A DNA stretch of 64,000 nucleotides from Lactobacillus colini (GTDB taxonomy: Bacteria > Bacillota > Bacilli > Lactobacillales > Lactobacillaceae): positions 62,001 through 126,000 of the forward strand of contig NZ_JAGGLU010000006.1 in the NCBI RefSeq assembly GCF_017874575.1, read 5' to 3'. Positions within the stretch are counted from its first letter, which is position 1. Each line of letters starts with the position of its first letter. This document shows, in pieces, positions 52,748 through 61,446 of the stretch. A model generated the notes under the pieces. It searched no databases. It had not been told where the DNA came from and worked only from the letters and a program-made list of their open reading frames with translations. The translations under genes and the position numbers were made by a program.

Positions 52748-53605
52748 CTACTTTCTAAGCATTTCAATGGTAATTTTATATGAATCTTTTCCTTTGTCTT
52801 CAGTGTACTTAACTTTCATACCTGAATCTTTTGCCATTTTAATTGCTTTTTTGATAGTGTTGATTTGAACTTTAAAGTCCTTAGTTGGCTTGGTGTTAAC
52901 GACTGTCTTTTCTTTTTTAGTTGCTTTCTTAGGAGCTTTTTGATCAACTTGCTTAGCTGCTAAGTAGCCGTCAATATCTTTAGCCATTTCTTCAGTCTTT
53001 TTTACATTAAGACCATCGGCTATTATGATCTCAGCTGCACGATCTTGATCTGCTGGCTCAAGTGCTAGTAGCGCACGACCATGGCGCTGACTAAGAGTTC
53101 CATCAACTAAGAGCTTTTGTACCTTGTCACTTAATTTTAGGAGGCGGATCTTATTAGCAATATAAGATTGGCTCTTACCTACTTGCTGGGCCAATTCGGT
53201 TTGTGTTAAGTCATTAGTTTCCATTAGCTTAACATAAGCTTCAGCTTCATCAATTGGATTTAGATCTTCTCTTTGTAAGTTCTCAATAACTGCTAAAGAG
53301 GCGACCTTTTCATCATCCATTTCTTCTACAATTGCAGAAATTTTATCCCAGCCAAGTGACTTAGCAGCACGATAGCGACGCTCACCGGCAATAATTTCAT
53401 ATTCAGCGTCATCACCTTGGTGCTCACGCAAAATAATCGGCTGCAATAAGCCTTGCTCTTGCAAAGTTTGAGCTAATTCGTTGATTGAATCTTCACTAAA
53501 GGCATGACGAGGTTGATAAGGATTAGGAATAATCTTATCTAACGAAATTTCTTGAATTTGCTTTTCTTTAGGAACTGTATTCTTCCTATTAAAAAATAAT
53601 CCCAT
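52748..53605 (-). CDS. noc: Nucleoid occlusion protein Noc (ParB paralogue)
   Basis: The 285-residue ParB-like protein has a short amphipathic N-terminus (GLFFNRKNTVPKEK) as in Noc, where it binds membrane, then PNPYQPRHAFSEDSINELAQ, GERRYRAAKSLGWDKI, an HTH (TQTELAQQVGKSQSYIANKI) and a charged C-terminus. Position between rsmG and parA is the normal site of noc. Noc binds DNA sites away from the terminus and blocks division over the nucleoid. A second ParB role is less likely because parB itself is present. Confidence 0.88.
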   Translation of the reverse strand: MGLFFNRKNTVPKEKQIQEISLDKIIPNPYQPRHAFSEDSINELAQTLQEQGLLQPIILREHQGDDAEYEIIAGERRYRAAKSLGWDKISAIVEEMDDEKVASLAVIENLQREDLNPIDEAEAYVKLMETNDLTQTELAQQVGKSQSYIANKIRLLKLSDKVQKLLVDGTLSQRHGRALLALEPADQDRAAEIIIADGLNVKKTEEMAKDIDGYLAAKQVDQKAPKKATKKEKTVVNTKPTKDFKVQINTIKKAIKMAKDSGMKVKYTEDKGKDSYKITIEMLRK

Positions 53606-53619
53606 AATAATCCTCCATG

Positions 53620-54339
53620 TTAAAGTGGCTTGCGATTAGGTGTACCGGCTTGACGTGGGTACTTCTTAGGCGTTGGCATAACTTTGTTAATAATAATTAA
53701 AGTTCGTTCATCATCACTATCAGGTAGAGTTAATTCTTCCACCTTATCTACCCTTCCACCTAGCACCTTAAGTGCCTTAGTCGCATCCTTAAGCTCATCT
53801 TGGGCCTTGGGGCCCTTAAGAGCTACCATATAGCCGCCTTTTTTGACTAAAGGCAAGCAGTATTCGCTTAAGACACTCATCCTAGCAACTGCCCGAGCGG
53901 TAGTCAGGTCAAACTTCTCACGTAAATGTTGATCTTGTCCGGCATCTTCAGCGCGAGCATGGACTAAAGTAACATTGCTTAAATCTAACTTAGCAATCAG
54001 CTCTTCTAAGAACTTAAGACGCTTGCCTAAAGAATCAATAATCGTAATCCTCAAATCTGGTTGTAAGATCTTCATCGGTAACGATGGAAAGCCTGCCCCA
54101 GCGCCAACATCGCATAATGTCTTATCGCCCTTAAATAAATCACTAAAAGTTAATAGCGGCGTTACACTATCATAAAAATGCTTCGCATACACTTCATCGC
54201 GATCAACAATTCTGGTCAAGTTGACCCTCTCATTGACCGTTACTAATTCTTGATAATAAGTTTCAAATTGTTTTTTTTGCTTTTCGCTCAACTGATAACC
54301 ATGTTGAGCTAAGTTTTTTAAAAAAAGTTCTGGATTCAT
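53620..54339 (-). CDS. rsmG: 16S rRNA (guanine-527 N7) methyltransferase RsmG
   Basis: The 239-residue methyltransferase has the SAM-binding [16 protein letters not shown], followed by [16 protein letters not shown] and the conserved [14 protein letters not shown]. It modifies G527 of 16S rRNA, where loss gives low-level streptomycin resistance. It is the first gene of the rsmG-noc-parA-parB block. The ATG at 54339 follows GGGTGAATT, and this leader overlaps the parS-like palindrome at 54342-54364. Confidence 0.96.
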   Translation of the reverse strand: MNPELFLKNLAQHGYQLSEKQKKQFETYYQELVTVNERVNLTRIVDRDEVYAKHFYDSVTPLLTFSDLFKGDKTLCDVGAGAGFPSLPMKILQPDLRITIIDSLGKRLKFLEELIAKLDLSNVTLVHARAEDAGQDQHLREKFDLTTARAVARMSVLSEYCLPLVKKGGYMVALKGPKAQDELKDATKALKVLGGRVDKVEELTLPDSDDERTLIIINKVMPTPKKYPRQAGTPNRKPL

Positions 54340-54341
54340 AA

Positions 54342-54364
54342 TTCACCCGTGAAACCTGTTTCAC
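54342..54364. promoter_or_regulatory. parS-like compound palindrome upstream of rsmG
   Basis: TTCAC-CC-GTGAA (54342-54353) overlaps GTGAAAC-CT-GTTTCAC (54349-54364). The half-sites GTTTCAC and GTGAAAC are exactly those of parS (TGTTTCACGTGAAACA), but in the second palindrome they are arranged inside out and in the first two bases are inserted at the centre. It may be a degenerate or variant ParB/Noc target. Confidence 0.5.
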
Positions 54365-54506
54365 ACTACATAATTTACCGCAAATATCAGCTGACGACAA
54401 CATATTTTATTAATAACTTAACGTATTAATTATGGAGTATTTTTTAAGAATCGTCAAAATTCTGTAGTTACTTTTATCTTTTTCAGCTAAAATTAACTTC
54501 TAAGCT

Positions 54507-54512
54507 TATAAT
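54507..54512 (+). promoter_or_regulatory. -10 box of cvpA
   Basis: TATAAT lies 26 bases before the cvpA start and is followed by an AAAGGAAGG ribosome-binding site. No clear -35 hexamer is visible. Confidence 0.5.
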
Positions 54513-54537
54513 TAATGCCAAAGGAAGGTTAAAACAG

Positions 54538-55074
54538 ATGATAATTACTATACTGGTATTAGTTTATTTAGGTTATGAAACCTATTCAGGCTACAGGGCT
54601 GGATTTGCTCAAAGAATCATCAATATGATTTTTTCAGCTTTAGTTTTTGCGGCTGCAATTTTAGGTCAAAATCCCTTCGGCAACTGGTTATATGAGCAAT
54701 TCTCTGGTCAAGTCATCCCTACTTCAGGTAATGTGCCACTAGAATTAATGGGCTATCGCTTCTTTGCATTTTTTGTAATTTGGTTTATCGGCAAGAACAT
54801 CGTTAAGCTTTTTAAAAAATGGCTCCCTAAACGTGATCCTAATAAAAGCGGCTTTGGCACTTTACTTGATAGTGTCTTAGGAGCAATTGTATCTTTTATT
54901 GCTTCGTACTTTGTCGTTTATGTAGTGCTGTCGATGTGTTCAATTTTTCAAAATCAATGGTTCATCCAGCAGACAGTTGACGCTCCATTTTTAAGATGGA
55001 TTATCTACAGCACACCTATCCTGTCTAACGGTATCTTTAAGACAATTTTTGGTATTAGCCGAACTGTTGGTTAA
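54538..55074 (+). CDS. cvpA: CvpA family membrane protein
   Basis: The 178-residue protein has four membrane helices with the CvpA-type start (ILVLVYLGYETYSGYRAGFA) and FGTLLDSVLGAIVSFIASYF. In E. coli CvpA is needed for colicin V production; in Gram-positive bacteria it is a general envelope protein with unclear function. It is followed by a terminator whose 3' arm contains the ribosome-binding site of the next gene, so readthrough expression of that gene would be reduced. Confidence 0.9.
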   Translation: MIITILVLVYLGYETYSGYRAGFAQRIINMIFSALVFAAAILGQNPFGNWLYEQFSGQVIPTSGNVPLELMGYRFFAFFVIWFIGKNIVKLFKKWLPKRDPNKSGFGTLLDSVLGAIVSFIASYFVVYVVLSMCSIFQNQWFIQQTVDAPFLRWIIYSTPILSNGIFKTIFGISRTVG

Positions 55075-55084
55075 ATATAGTCAG

Positions 55085-55121
55085 CCTCCTAAGATGATAT
55101 AATTAACTTAGGAGGTTTTTT
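55085..55121 (+). terminator. Terminator of cvpA that also masks the next ribosome-binding site
   Basis: CCTCCTAAG (55085-55093) pairs with CTTAGGAGG (55107-55115), followed by T6 (55116-55121). The 3' arm contains the AGGAGG ribosome-binding site of the gene starting at 55124, and the loop holds an extended -10 promoter. Confidence 0.85.
55095..55103 (+). promoter_or_regulatory. Extended -10 promoter inside a terminator loop
   Basis: TGATATAAT (TG-N-TATAAT) lies in the loop of the cvpA terminator. A transcript starting near 55110 would begin at or just before AGGAGG, lacking the 5' arm and therefore exposing the ribosome-binding site. Confidence 0.6.
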
Positions 55122-55123
55122 CT

Positions 55124-56530
55124 ATGAAAAAGAAATATCTATTAGGTGCGTTAATGGTTAGTGCTATCTTTTTTAGCTTAAATTCTGCATCCGCTAATGC
55201 AGCCAAAATATCAATGCCAACTAAAGGCACTAGCTACGTAAGAAAAGGCAACACATATAACTTACACTTTAAGGCACCTAGCAAGTTAACTGTTACTACC
55301 AAGGCTAAGTACACAATTACTAATACTTCAGATTGGAAGTGTATTCCTTACAAAACTTCTAAAAATAATACTAAAGTCTTTTATCTACGAACAGGTAATT
55401 ACCATTTAACAGTAAATAAAAATGCTCAAATTAAGACAAACTATACTAAAATTAGCTCCATCAGAAAAAGTCTAGAAACTTTTCCTTATAAAAAGTACCC
55501 ATCTAGCTCTTCTAAACCAACTAAGATAAAACTTGGTCAAAATGTTAAGGGCTTTTATGACATGTACCATACTAAAAAGTATAACAGCATGGGCTACTAC
55601 CAATTCACAATTAACAAGGATAAAAAAGTAACAATCGACTATTCCTCAATGACCGTCTATCAAAATGCTAAGACAAATATCTTCAACGACAATGTCATCA
55701 AGATTAGCCCGGTTTCAAATTACTATTATGAACAAGTTAGCCCTAATATTAAAGGCACAGTTAATCATAAAAAATATTCTTGGAATCTAACAAAAGGCAC
55801 CTATCTCTTGGCTTTATACCCAGCACGCGGTCGCTACCAATTTAAGTTAACTAGTTCCGATGCTGAAAATATCCCAGCTCAAAGTAAGATTACTAATATT
55901 AAAGCAACTAAAGACGGGATACATGTTGAGTATGAAAAGGCTGCTAATGCGACTGGTTATGGAATCTACTATCAAGAAAGCAAGTCACTTCTCTCAGATG
56001 GTGTAATTTCCTCATATCCTGGAAGTGTACTAGAAGAGGCTTATCCAAATATTTTAAATCGCACTATTCCAACTAATATGTTAATAAATGGTCAAACTTA
56101 TACTATAGCTGTTGGTACACTTAATGAAATTAACGGCGAAAAGATCTTTGGACCTATTTCAAAGCCAATTACATTTACTTATTATGTACCAACTGATAAT
56201 AATCAATCAGCAGTCAAGGTTCCCAAAATTGCAGTCAGTTATTACGATGATGGCGGTGGAGATGAGCCAAACATCGCTATTAAATGGAATAGCAATCCAA
56301 ATGTTAACAGCTACGAAATAGCTTATCGCTTGAAAGGCAGTCAAAACTGGACTACTTACTTAACAGCACGAAAAGACGGCGATGAAATTACTGATCCTGA
56401 AGATGCTACAGGTAGTGATTTCAAAAAAGGTCAAGTTTATGAGGTTCGCGTGAGAGCATATACAGGTAACTTGAAGAGTGACTGGTCAGAAATTAAATCT
56501 ACAACAGTTACCCTGACTCCCTACCGTTAA
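55124..56530 (+). CDS. Secreted protein with fibronectin type III-like repeats
   Basis: The 468-residue protein has a signal peptide (KKYLLGALMVSAIFFSLNSA, cleaved after SANA), a Lys/Thr/Tyr-rich N-terminal domain (residues about 30-245) and two Fn3-like domains (about 250-352, starting PAQSKITNIKATKDGIHVEY, and about 362-465, KVPKIAVSYYDDGGG and ending in SDWSEIKSTTVTLT). No LPxTG, SLAP or lipobox is present, so it may be released or bound non-covalently through its basic N-terminal part. An adhesive role is likely but inferred. AGGAGG lies eight bases before the ATG. Confidence 0.82.
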   Translation: MKKKYLLGALMVSAIFFSLNSASANAAKISMPTKGTSYVRKGNTYNLHFKAPSKLTVTTKAKYTITNTSDWKCIPYKTSKNNTKVFYLRTGNYHLTVNKNAQIKTNYTKISSIRKSLETFPYKKYPSSSSKPTKIKLGQNVKGFYDMYHTKKYNSMGYYQFTINKDKKVTIDYSSMTVYQNAKTNIFNDNVIKISPVSNYYYEQVSPNIKGTVNHKKYSWNLTKGTYLLALYPARGRYQFKLTSSDAENIPAQSKITNIKATKDGIHVEYEKAANATGYGIYYQESKSLLSDGVISSYPGSVLEEAYPNILNRTIPTNMLINGQTYTIAVGTLNEINGEKIFGPISKPITFTYYVPTDNNQSAVKVPKIAVSYYDDGGGDEPNIAIKWNSNPNVNSYEIAYRLKGSQNWTTYLTARKDGDEITDPEDATGSDFKKGQVYEVRVRAYTGNLKSDWSEIKSTTVTLTPYR

Positions 56531-56565
56531 TTAAGCCATACCTACTCCCGGTATTAGGTTCAGAT

Positions 56566-56616
56566 AAAAATAAGATCAAGATTTCTATAGACAAGAAATT
56601 CTTGACCTTATTTTTT
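56566..56616. terminator. Bidirectional terminator between convergent genes
   Basis: AATAAGATCAAG and CTTGACCTTATT (one mismatch), with inner ATTTCT/AGAAAT pairing, form a long stem with A and T flanks between the Fn3 protein gene and apbE. It reaches into the apbE stop codon. Confidence 0.82.
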
Positions 56617-57541
56617 ATACACCAATACGTTCAATATGTTCATCGTCATAGACAAAGATTGCTCCATAGCGACCTTCTTCGTCATTTTGCCAGCCGTCAA
56701 TTGCATGCCCAGCGAAGAATAAGCGTTTGCACTCTAATTCTGCTTGAACAGAATCTCTAGTAAAGAGCGTCACACCAGCAACATGTGTTTGAACTGGATA
56801 ACCAGTCTTAGGATCAATGATATGGTGGTATTTTTTGCCATTGATTTCTAAGAAACGTTCATAAGTACCAGAAGTTACAGCGGAACATTCCCTAACAGTT
56901 GCTGTAGTTAGGTTAATACCACGCTTTTGACGCGGATCTTGAACGCCTAATACCCACTTACCGTTAGCTCTCTTAGGAGAAGGATTAACGAATAAGACAT
57001 TGCCACCTAGGTTAATAATTCCTGCCTTGACATCATAAGCATGCCACAAGTCACGGATACGATCGGCAATATAACCCTTAGCAATTCCACCTAAGTCTAA
57101 TTCCATCCCTTCCTTGGCAAGATAAACACTCTGGTCTGCATCATTTAAAATAACGTCATCAGGATTAGTTAATTGCATCTTAGCCTTAATTGTTTCATCA
57201 CTAGGCATATTAGCTCCCTTAAAGCCAATATGCCAGGCTTTAACAACTGGACCAATTAAGGCGTTAAAGCCATAACCCTTCTTGCTTTCTTCAACTGCTA
57301 ACTTAATTAAGTTATAGGTACTGCTAGATACGGTGACTGAATATTTACCAGCTGCATGATTAATTGACATCACTTCAGAATGGTCGCGATTAACTGTTAA
57401 TCGATCTTCATAACCTGCAATTAAGTCAAAGCTATCATCTAGGATTTTTTCATTTTCATCGCCAAAAATCTGTAAGGTAATTACAGTCCCTAGTCCGCGC
57501 CCCACCTTACTAATTGCCTTTTTTGAAAAGTCTTCTATCAT
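56615..57541 (-). CDS. apbE: FAD:protein FMN transferase (ApbE family)
   Basis: The 308-residue protein is of the ApbE type: DLGGIAKGYIADRI, GGNVLFV, VTSGTYERF and HHIIDPKTGYPVQT, which bind FAD and Mg2+. It attaches FMN to a Thr/Ser of target flavoproteins, which in Gram-positive bacteria are extracytosolic reductases. Here there is no signal peptide or lipobox, so it would be cytoplasmic. Its ATG directly follows the stop of the tyrosine phosphatase gene. Target unknown. Confidence 0.92.
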   Translation of the reverse strand: MIEDFSKKAISKVGRGLGTVITLQIFGDENEKILDDSFDLIAGYEDRLTVNRDHSEVMSINHAAGKYSVTVSSSTYNLIKLAVEESKKGYGFNALIGPVVKAWHIGFKGANMPSDETIKAKMQLTNPDDVILNDADQSVYLAKEGMELDLGGIAKGYIADRIRDLWHAYDVKAGIINLGGNVLFVNPSPKRANGKWVLGVQDPRQKRGINLTTATVRECSAVTSGTYERFLEINGKKYHHIIDPKTGYPVQTHVAGVTLFTRDSVQAELECKRLFFAGHAIDGWQNDEEGRYGAIFVYDDEHIERIGV

Positions 57542-58330
57542 CTAATCCTCCAAATATAAATCTTGCAAACGTCGCTTCAAAACCTCATCGACACCTAGTG
57601 CTTGCTTGAGATAATTATCAATTGAACCATAATTCTCTTCCATTAGAATTAAGGCCGTATCTAAATATTCATTAGCAACGCCACCTAATGATCGTACTGC
57701 TGCTCTAAGAGAGTAGTTGCCGCCTTGTTTAACGATTTTCTTATCCATTTGAGCCCGATAGTCATTGAGCAAGTAGTTAGAATAGAGATAATCTTGGCGG
57801 ATAGTTTCCATATCGACGCCTAAAATATATAAAATCAAGACCGCAGCTAAGCCTGTCCTATCCTTACCTTCAGAACAATGAAATAAAGTTGCGCCTGCTT
57901 CATTATTAGCTAAGAGCTCTAATACTTTATGATAAGTATGGTGAGCATGTTCTGACATCGTTGCCTTAGTATACTGGTGACACATTGCCTTAAAGCCAGC
58001 ATACTGATCCTTATCATAACTTGCCCGCAACTGCTCTAGGCGCTTATCAACACCATTTTTATTATCTGCATGAACAGAAATATTATAGTGCTTAGAGCCT
58101 GGTATATTAGTATCTGGCCACTTTTCGATTTCTCCCGCAGTTCTTAAATCAATTACCTGGTTAACGCCATAATCAGCTAAATAATTAACATCCCTTTGGG
58201 GAATATTGAACATCTTACCCGTTCTAACTAAGCGGTGCAGTTTTACCTTGCGACCATTTAAGCCAACATAGCCACCTAAGTCACGTGCGTTAGGAACTTC
58301 CTCTAAGGGTAAAACGATTGGTTTGGTCAT
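57542..58330 (-). CDS. Tyrosine-protein phosphatase (PTP-like, Y_phosphatase3 type)
   Basis: The 262-residue protein has N-terminal NARDLGGYVG and the catalytic P-loop HCSEGKDRTG (CX5R), the signature of the LipA/Tyr-phosphatase family of Gram-positive bacteria. Members can dephosphorylate phosphotyrosine or phosphoinositides. It lies between mupG and apbE with almost no spacing to apbE. Substrate unknown. Confidence 0.92.
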   Translation of the reverse strand: MTKPIVLPLEEVPNARDLGGYVGLNGRKVKLHRLVRTGKMFNIPQRDVNYLADYGVNQVIDLRTAGEIEKWPDTNIPGSKHYNISVHADNKNGVDKRLEQLRASYDKDQYAGFKAMCHQYTKATMSEHAHHTYHKVLELLANNEAGATLFHCSEGKDRTGLAAVLILYILGVDMETIRQDYLYSNYLLNDYRAQMDKKIVKQGGNYSLRAAVRSLGGVANEYLDTALILMEENYGSIDNYLKQALGVDEVLKRRLQDLYLED

Positions 58331-58368
58331 CTAATCCCTCCTTAAAAATATATTATTTCTGGTAGTTT

Positions 58369-59424
58369 TTATTTTACTAAATTTTTTAAATATTCAAATG
58401 CAATTGCTTGATTAGATCCAACATAGTCAAGTAAATCTAAGTCAGAATTAACAATCTTACCTAAAACATTTACCTTTGGATTCGCAGGTAGATCAACCTT
58501 AGTAATTTGAACTTCACCAGCATATCTGCCATATCTGTCATTATCGCAAGTAATTGTCCCCTTAAGACGATTAACTGCCGGTTGAGGAACCGTGTTAAAT
58601 AATTGAAGCTGGCGGCTTTCATTTAAACGAATTACATTGGCAGCAACATCAGGACGATTATGCCATAAACGATTGCTCAACTGAGAGATATCAGCATCCA
58701 TATGCAAAGTTATCACCTTATCGCGCAGATATTTCTCAAAGCTGTCAATTGTACTATCTTTCAAACTGCTATCCCCAATAAAAACATAATCGCTGCCTAA
58801 CTTTTTTAATGCCATACTGGCAGCTAGTGGATTCATGTAGCGATACTGCTCTACAGTTGGCAAGCCTTCATATATCGGCCCACGCTTATTGCCATCACCA
58901 CTGACAAAGGCAATTGTCTTTAAATTAAAGCTCTTAAGCCATTCATTCTTTTCCTTTAACCAATCAGTTGCTAAACCAGTTTCAGGATGGGGATAGAAGT
59001 TATGCCAAGCGTCCAAATGATCAAAATTGGCGTTCTCTTCCTTCAGGTGGGTTAAATCTTTCATCGTAATTGTGCTAGCATTTAGAGCAATTGGCATTGC
59101 TTGCGATAGCTTAGCTACGGTTCTCATTAAGATGCCATCGTCAATTCTTAAACCATATATGTCTAGTGCTTTAATTTGCTCTACGTCATTAATGTCGATT
59201 CCTAGTTTTTGGAGTCCTGTTTGAGAAACATCAGCAATTAATTTTAATTCTAGATCCCGGCACCACTTAGCTAGTTGACTTAGTCTCTTTAAGATACTAG
59301 CAGGATCAGAATCTAATAGTAGCGAAGTAAACACATATTGAAAGCCAGCATTACGCATGGCTAATAAGTAATTGTGATCAGATGCAGTTAATTCTTCATT
59401 TAAATAAATAGAAAATCCAAACAT
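58369..59424 (-). CDS. mupG: 6-Phospho-N-acetylmuramidase, MupG/DUF871 family
   Basis: The 351-residue protein has the DUF871 layout: an N-terminal TIM barrel (GFSIYLNEELTASDHNYLLA, HNFYPHPETGLA) and a C-terminal small domain (NRLKGTITCDNDRYGRYAGE, then VQITKVDLP). MupG cleaves MurNAc-6-phosphate from GlcNAc during cell-wall recycling. No murQ or MurNAc PTS gene is adjacent. Upstream is a TATAAT and a cre-like site, suggesting sugar control. Confidence 0.88.
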   Translation of the reverse strand: MFGFSIYLNEELTASDHNYLLAMRNAGFQYVFTSLLLDSDPASILKRLSQLAKWCRDLELKLIADVSQTGLQKLGIDINDVEQIKALDIYGLRIDDGILMRTVAKLSQAMPIALNASTITMKDLTHLKEENANFDHLDAWHNFYPHPETGLATDWLKEKNEWLKSFNLKTIAFVSGDGNKRGPIYEGLPTVEQYRYMNPLAASMALKKLGSDYVFIGDSSLKDSTIDSFEKYLRDKVITLHMDADISQLSNRLWHNRPDVAANVIRLNESRQLQLFNTVPQPAVNRLKGTITCDNDRYGRYAGEVQITKVDLPANPKVNVLGKIVNSDLDLLDYVGSNQAIAFEYLKNLVK

Positions 59425-59446
59425 ATTTTTTCCTCTGTTTGTATTG

Positions 59447-59467
59447 ATTATAAATAAAACGCTTTCC
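59447..59467 (-). promoter_or_regulatory. mupG promoter with cre-like site
   Basis: On the minus strand a perfect TATAAT (59452-59447) lies just downstream of GGAAAGCGTTTTAT (59467-59454), which matches the cre core but not its outer bases. No good -35 box is present. CcpA control of wall recycling is plausible but unproven. Confidence 0.4.
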
Positions 59468-59512
59468 TAAAAAATAATAACCTTAAAAGACCACAAAAAC
59501 AATTCTAAATAG

Positions 59513-59537
59513 AAAAAAGGACCCTCAGGTCCTTTTT
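59513..59537 (-). terminator. Terminator of the FMN reductase pair
   Basis: AAAAAGGACC-CTCA-GGTCCTTTTT (59514-59537) forms a 10-bp stem with T run on the minus strand, seven bases past the stop codon at 59544. Confidence 0.9.
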
Positions 59538-59543
59538 AAGGCA

Positions 59544-60092
59544 TTAAGCATGCTTAATAAATTTGATAAAGTTTTCAAATGCTGCATCTATAGCTTCAAT
59601 ATCTGCTGGATCAGTTAATTCACCAGTTTCTTTGTTAAACTTATCAGCTACATGGCTAACTAAAACTTCATTACCAGGAAGAACATTAGAACCCAAATCT
59701 GGAGAAAGCAAGATTTCCCGCATATCTTCTTGGGCACGTGTTGCTCCTTGAATACCGTAAGAAGCACCGATAACCATTGAAGGCTTCATTCTAAAGACAT
59801 CACCATTACCTGGTGCATGTTCACCAGTCCATTCCATTGCATTCTTTAAGGCTGCAGGAATTCCGTGGTCATATTCTGGAGTTGAGAAAATAACACCATC
59901 AGCTTGACGGATTTTTTCTCTGAAGTCAACAACAGTCTTATCAACTTCAGCATCTTTCTTAAATTTTGGCAATTGTGCAATTTCATAAACTTCAATTTCA
60001 GCCTGATTGCTGTAACGCTTAGCCATAAATTGCTGTAATAAACGATTAAATGAAAAGTCGGCATTAGTACCAACAACTGCAAGTAACTTCAT
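59544..60092 (-). CDS. NAD(P)H-dependent FMN reductase
   Basis: The 182-residue flavodoxin-like reductase has the start KLLAVVGTNADFSFNRLLQQ, FSTPEYDHGIPAALKNAMEW and MVIGASYGIQGATRAQ, all features of the NADPH-dependent FMN/azoreductase family. It would reduce quinones, azo or nitro compounds or supply reduced FMN. Its ATG overlaps the stop of its paralogue by one base (TAATG). Confidence 0.92.
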   Translation of the reverse strand: MKLLAVVGTNADFSFNRLLQQFMAKRYSNQAEIEVYEIAQLPKFKKDAEVDKTVVDFREKIRQADGVIFSTPEYDHGIPAALKNAMEWTGEHAPGNGDVFRMKPSMVIGASYGIQGATRAQEDMREILLSPDLGSNVLPGNEVLVSHVADKFNKETGELTDPADIEAIDAAFENFIKFIKHA

Positions 60093-60652
60093 TATTCAGA
60101 CTCCTTCACTTTTTCGTAGCCCTTAACTACTTGATAAAATTCATCAAATTCAGTAAAGAAATGCTCTAAGAACTTCACAGTACCATCTGGTAAGTTACCA
60201 TCTTGATCAAATTGTTGTTGAGCATTACCCATCATAAATTCATCATTATTAAAGACAATTGCACCAACACCTGGAGAAGCTAATACATTCTTTAGGCGAA
60301 CTTGAGCTCTTGAAGAACCCTGTGGTGTATCTGATGCACCAATTACCATTAATGGCTTGCCCTTAAATGGGTGTTCAGCAGAAGAAAGCCATTCAATAGA
60401 ACTCTTCAATGAAGAAGGAACAGAATGTTGCGTTTCTGCTGTAGATATTATTACAGCATCAGCAGACATAATTTTTTTAGCTAATGCTTTAACATTATCA
60501 GGTTCAGCTAAGCCTTCCTTGAAGATAGGCAAATCTTCTACTTCAGCAGTTTCAAAATCATACTTACTACTAAAGTGATTCTTCACAAATTTTATTAATT
60601 TACGTTGCTTGGAGTCATTTGAATTACTACCAACTATAGCAAGAAATTTCAT
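60092..60652 (-). CDS. NAD(P)H-dependent FMN reductase paralogue
   Basis: The 186-residue protein has the same family features ([56 protein letters not shown]), but the usual SPEYN/TPEYDHG loop reads TAETQHS, so substrate binding may differ from its neighbour. The two probably form a co-expressed pair, perhaps a heterodimer. The TetR gene lies 56 bp upstream in the same direction. Confidence 0.9.
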   Translation of the reverse strand: MKFLAIVGSNSNDSKQRKLIKFVKNHFSSKYDFETAEVEDLPIFKEGLAEPDNVKALAKKIMSADAVIISTAETQHSVPSSLKSSIEWLSSAEHPFKGKPLMVIGASDTPQGSSRAQVRLKNVLASPGVGAIVFNNDEFMMGNAQQQFDQDGNLPDGTVKFLEHFFTEFDEFYQVVKGYEKVKESE

Positions 60653-60708
60653 ACTCTTTAATCTCGCTTTCCAGAAAAATAAAAGGTCTTTCTGTCTTTC
60701 CTTTTAAG

Positions 60709-61299
60709 TTATTCTCCCATCTCAACCTTTAGACGGTCATTAGCAATAGCATCGTCTAGCTGAGATTTTAAAACAGTGATAATTTGTTCTTGAGATAAGT
60801 TAACCATTTGATTCAGCTGCAAAGCTGCAATTCCTGTAGCTGAAATCCAATTAGAAACAATAATATGACGCAAATGCTCTTCATCAAAGCTATCGTTACC
60901 ATATTGTTCCTTGAATTTCATTAAACCTAATTCCATCAAAGTATCAGAAATCATATCTGTCCCAAACTTACTATCTACAAACATTGCCCTAAAAAGTCCC
61001 ATATGGTCCTTAGCAAAGTAAATGTAAGACAAGTCTAAGTCAATTAATGGTTCCCCAGTAAAGCTTTGTTGGAGAGTTTTAGATTTCAACTCATTGGAAA
61101 TTTTTTCTAGAACTTGATTGTGTAAATCCCCCATGTTTTCAAATTCTAGATATATAGGTTGAGTTGAACAGTGAACTGCCTTAGCAATATTTCTAGCAGT
61201 TAAGCTTTCCATACCACTACGGATAGCCAGCTTATAAGCTGCATCTAATATTTTCTTCTTATCAATTTCCTTTTTTCTAGCCAATCTAGTATCCCTCAC
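60709..61299 (-). CDS. TetR-family transcriptional regulator
   Basis: The 196-residue regulator has an N-terminal HTH (KILDAAYKLAIRSGMESLTA, then RNIAKAVHCSTQPIYLEF) and a C-terminal ligand domain with a WHG-like TetR_C part. The QPIYLEF recognition helix replaces the usual YYHF. It probably regulates the FMN reductase pair downstream in response to a redox-active or toxic compound. Candidate operators are an inverted repeat at 61324-61341 and a palindrome at 61364-61373. Confidence 0.9.
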   Translation of the reverse strand: MRDTRLARKKEIDKKKILDAAYKLAIRSGMESLTARNIAKAVHCSTQPIYLEFENMGDLHNQVLEKISNELKSKTLQQSFTGEPLIDLDLSYIYFAKDHMGLFRAMFVDSKFGTDMISDTLMELGLMKFKEQYGNDSFDEEHLRHIIVSNWISATGIAALQLNQMVNLSQEQIITVLKSQLDDAIANDRLKVEMGE

Positions 61300-61323
61300 A
61301 AATTAATGAAATTTTTTATAAAA

Positions 61324-61341
61324 TTGATTTTTTCAAATCAA
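61324..61341. promoter_or_regulatory. Inverted repeat upstream of the TetR gene
   Basis: TTGATTT-N4-AAATCAA lies 25 bases before the regulator start. It has the size expected for a TetR-type operator. A separate palindrome GTTATATAAC is at 61364-61373. Confidence 0.45.
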
Positions 61342-61446
61342 AAGTTATTATAGCAAATATCTTGTTATATAACCTCTGTTGTTTTTATTATACACTAATT
61401 AAATAACATAAAGTTACTCTAAGGGACTTTTTTAAATTGAAAAAAA

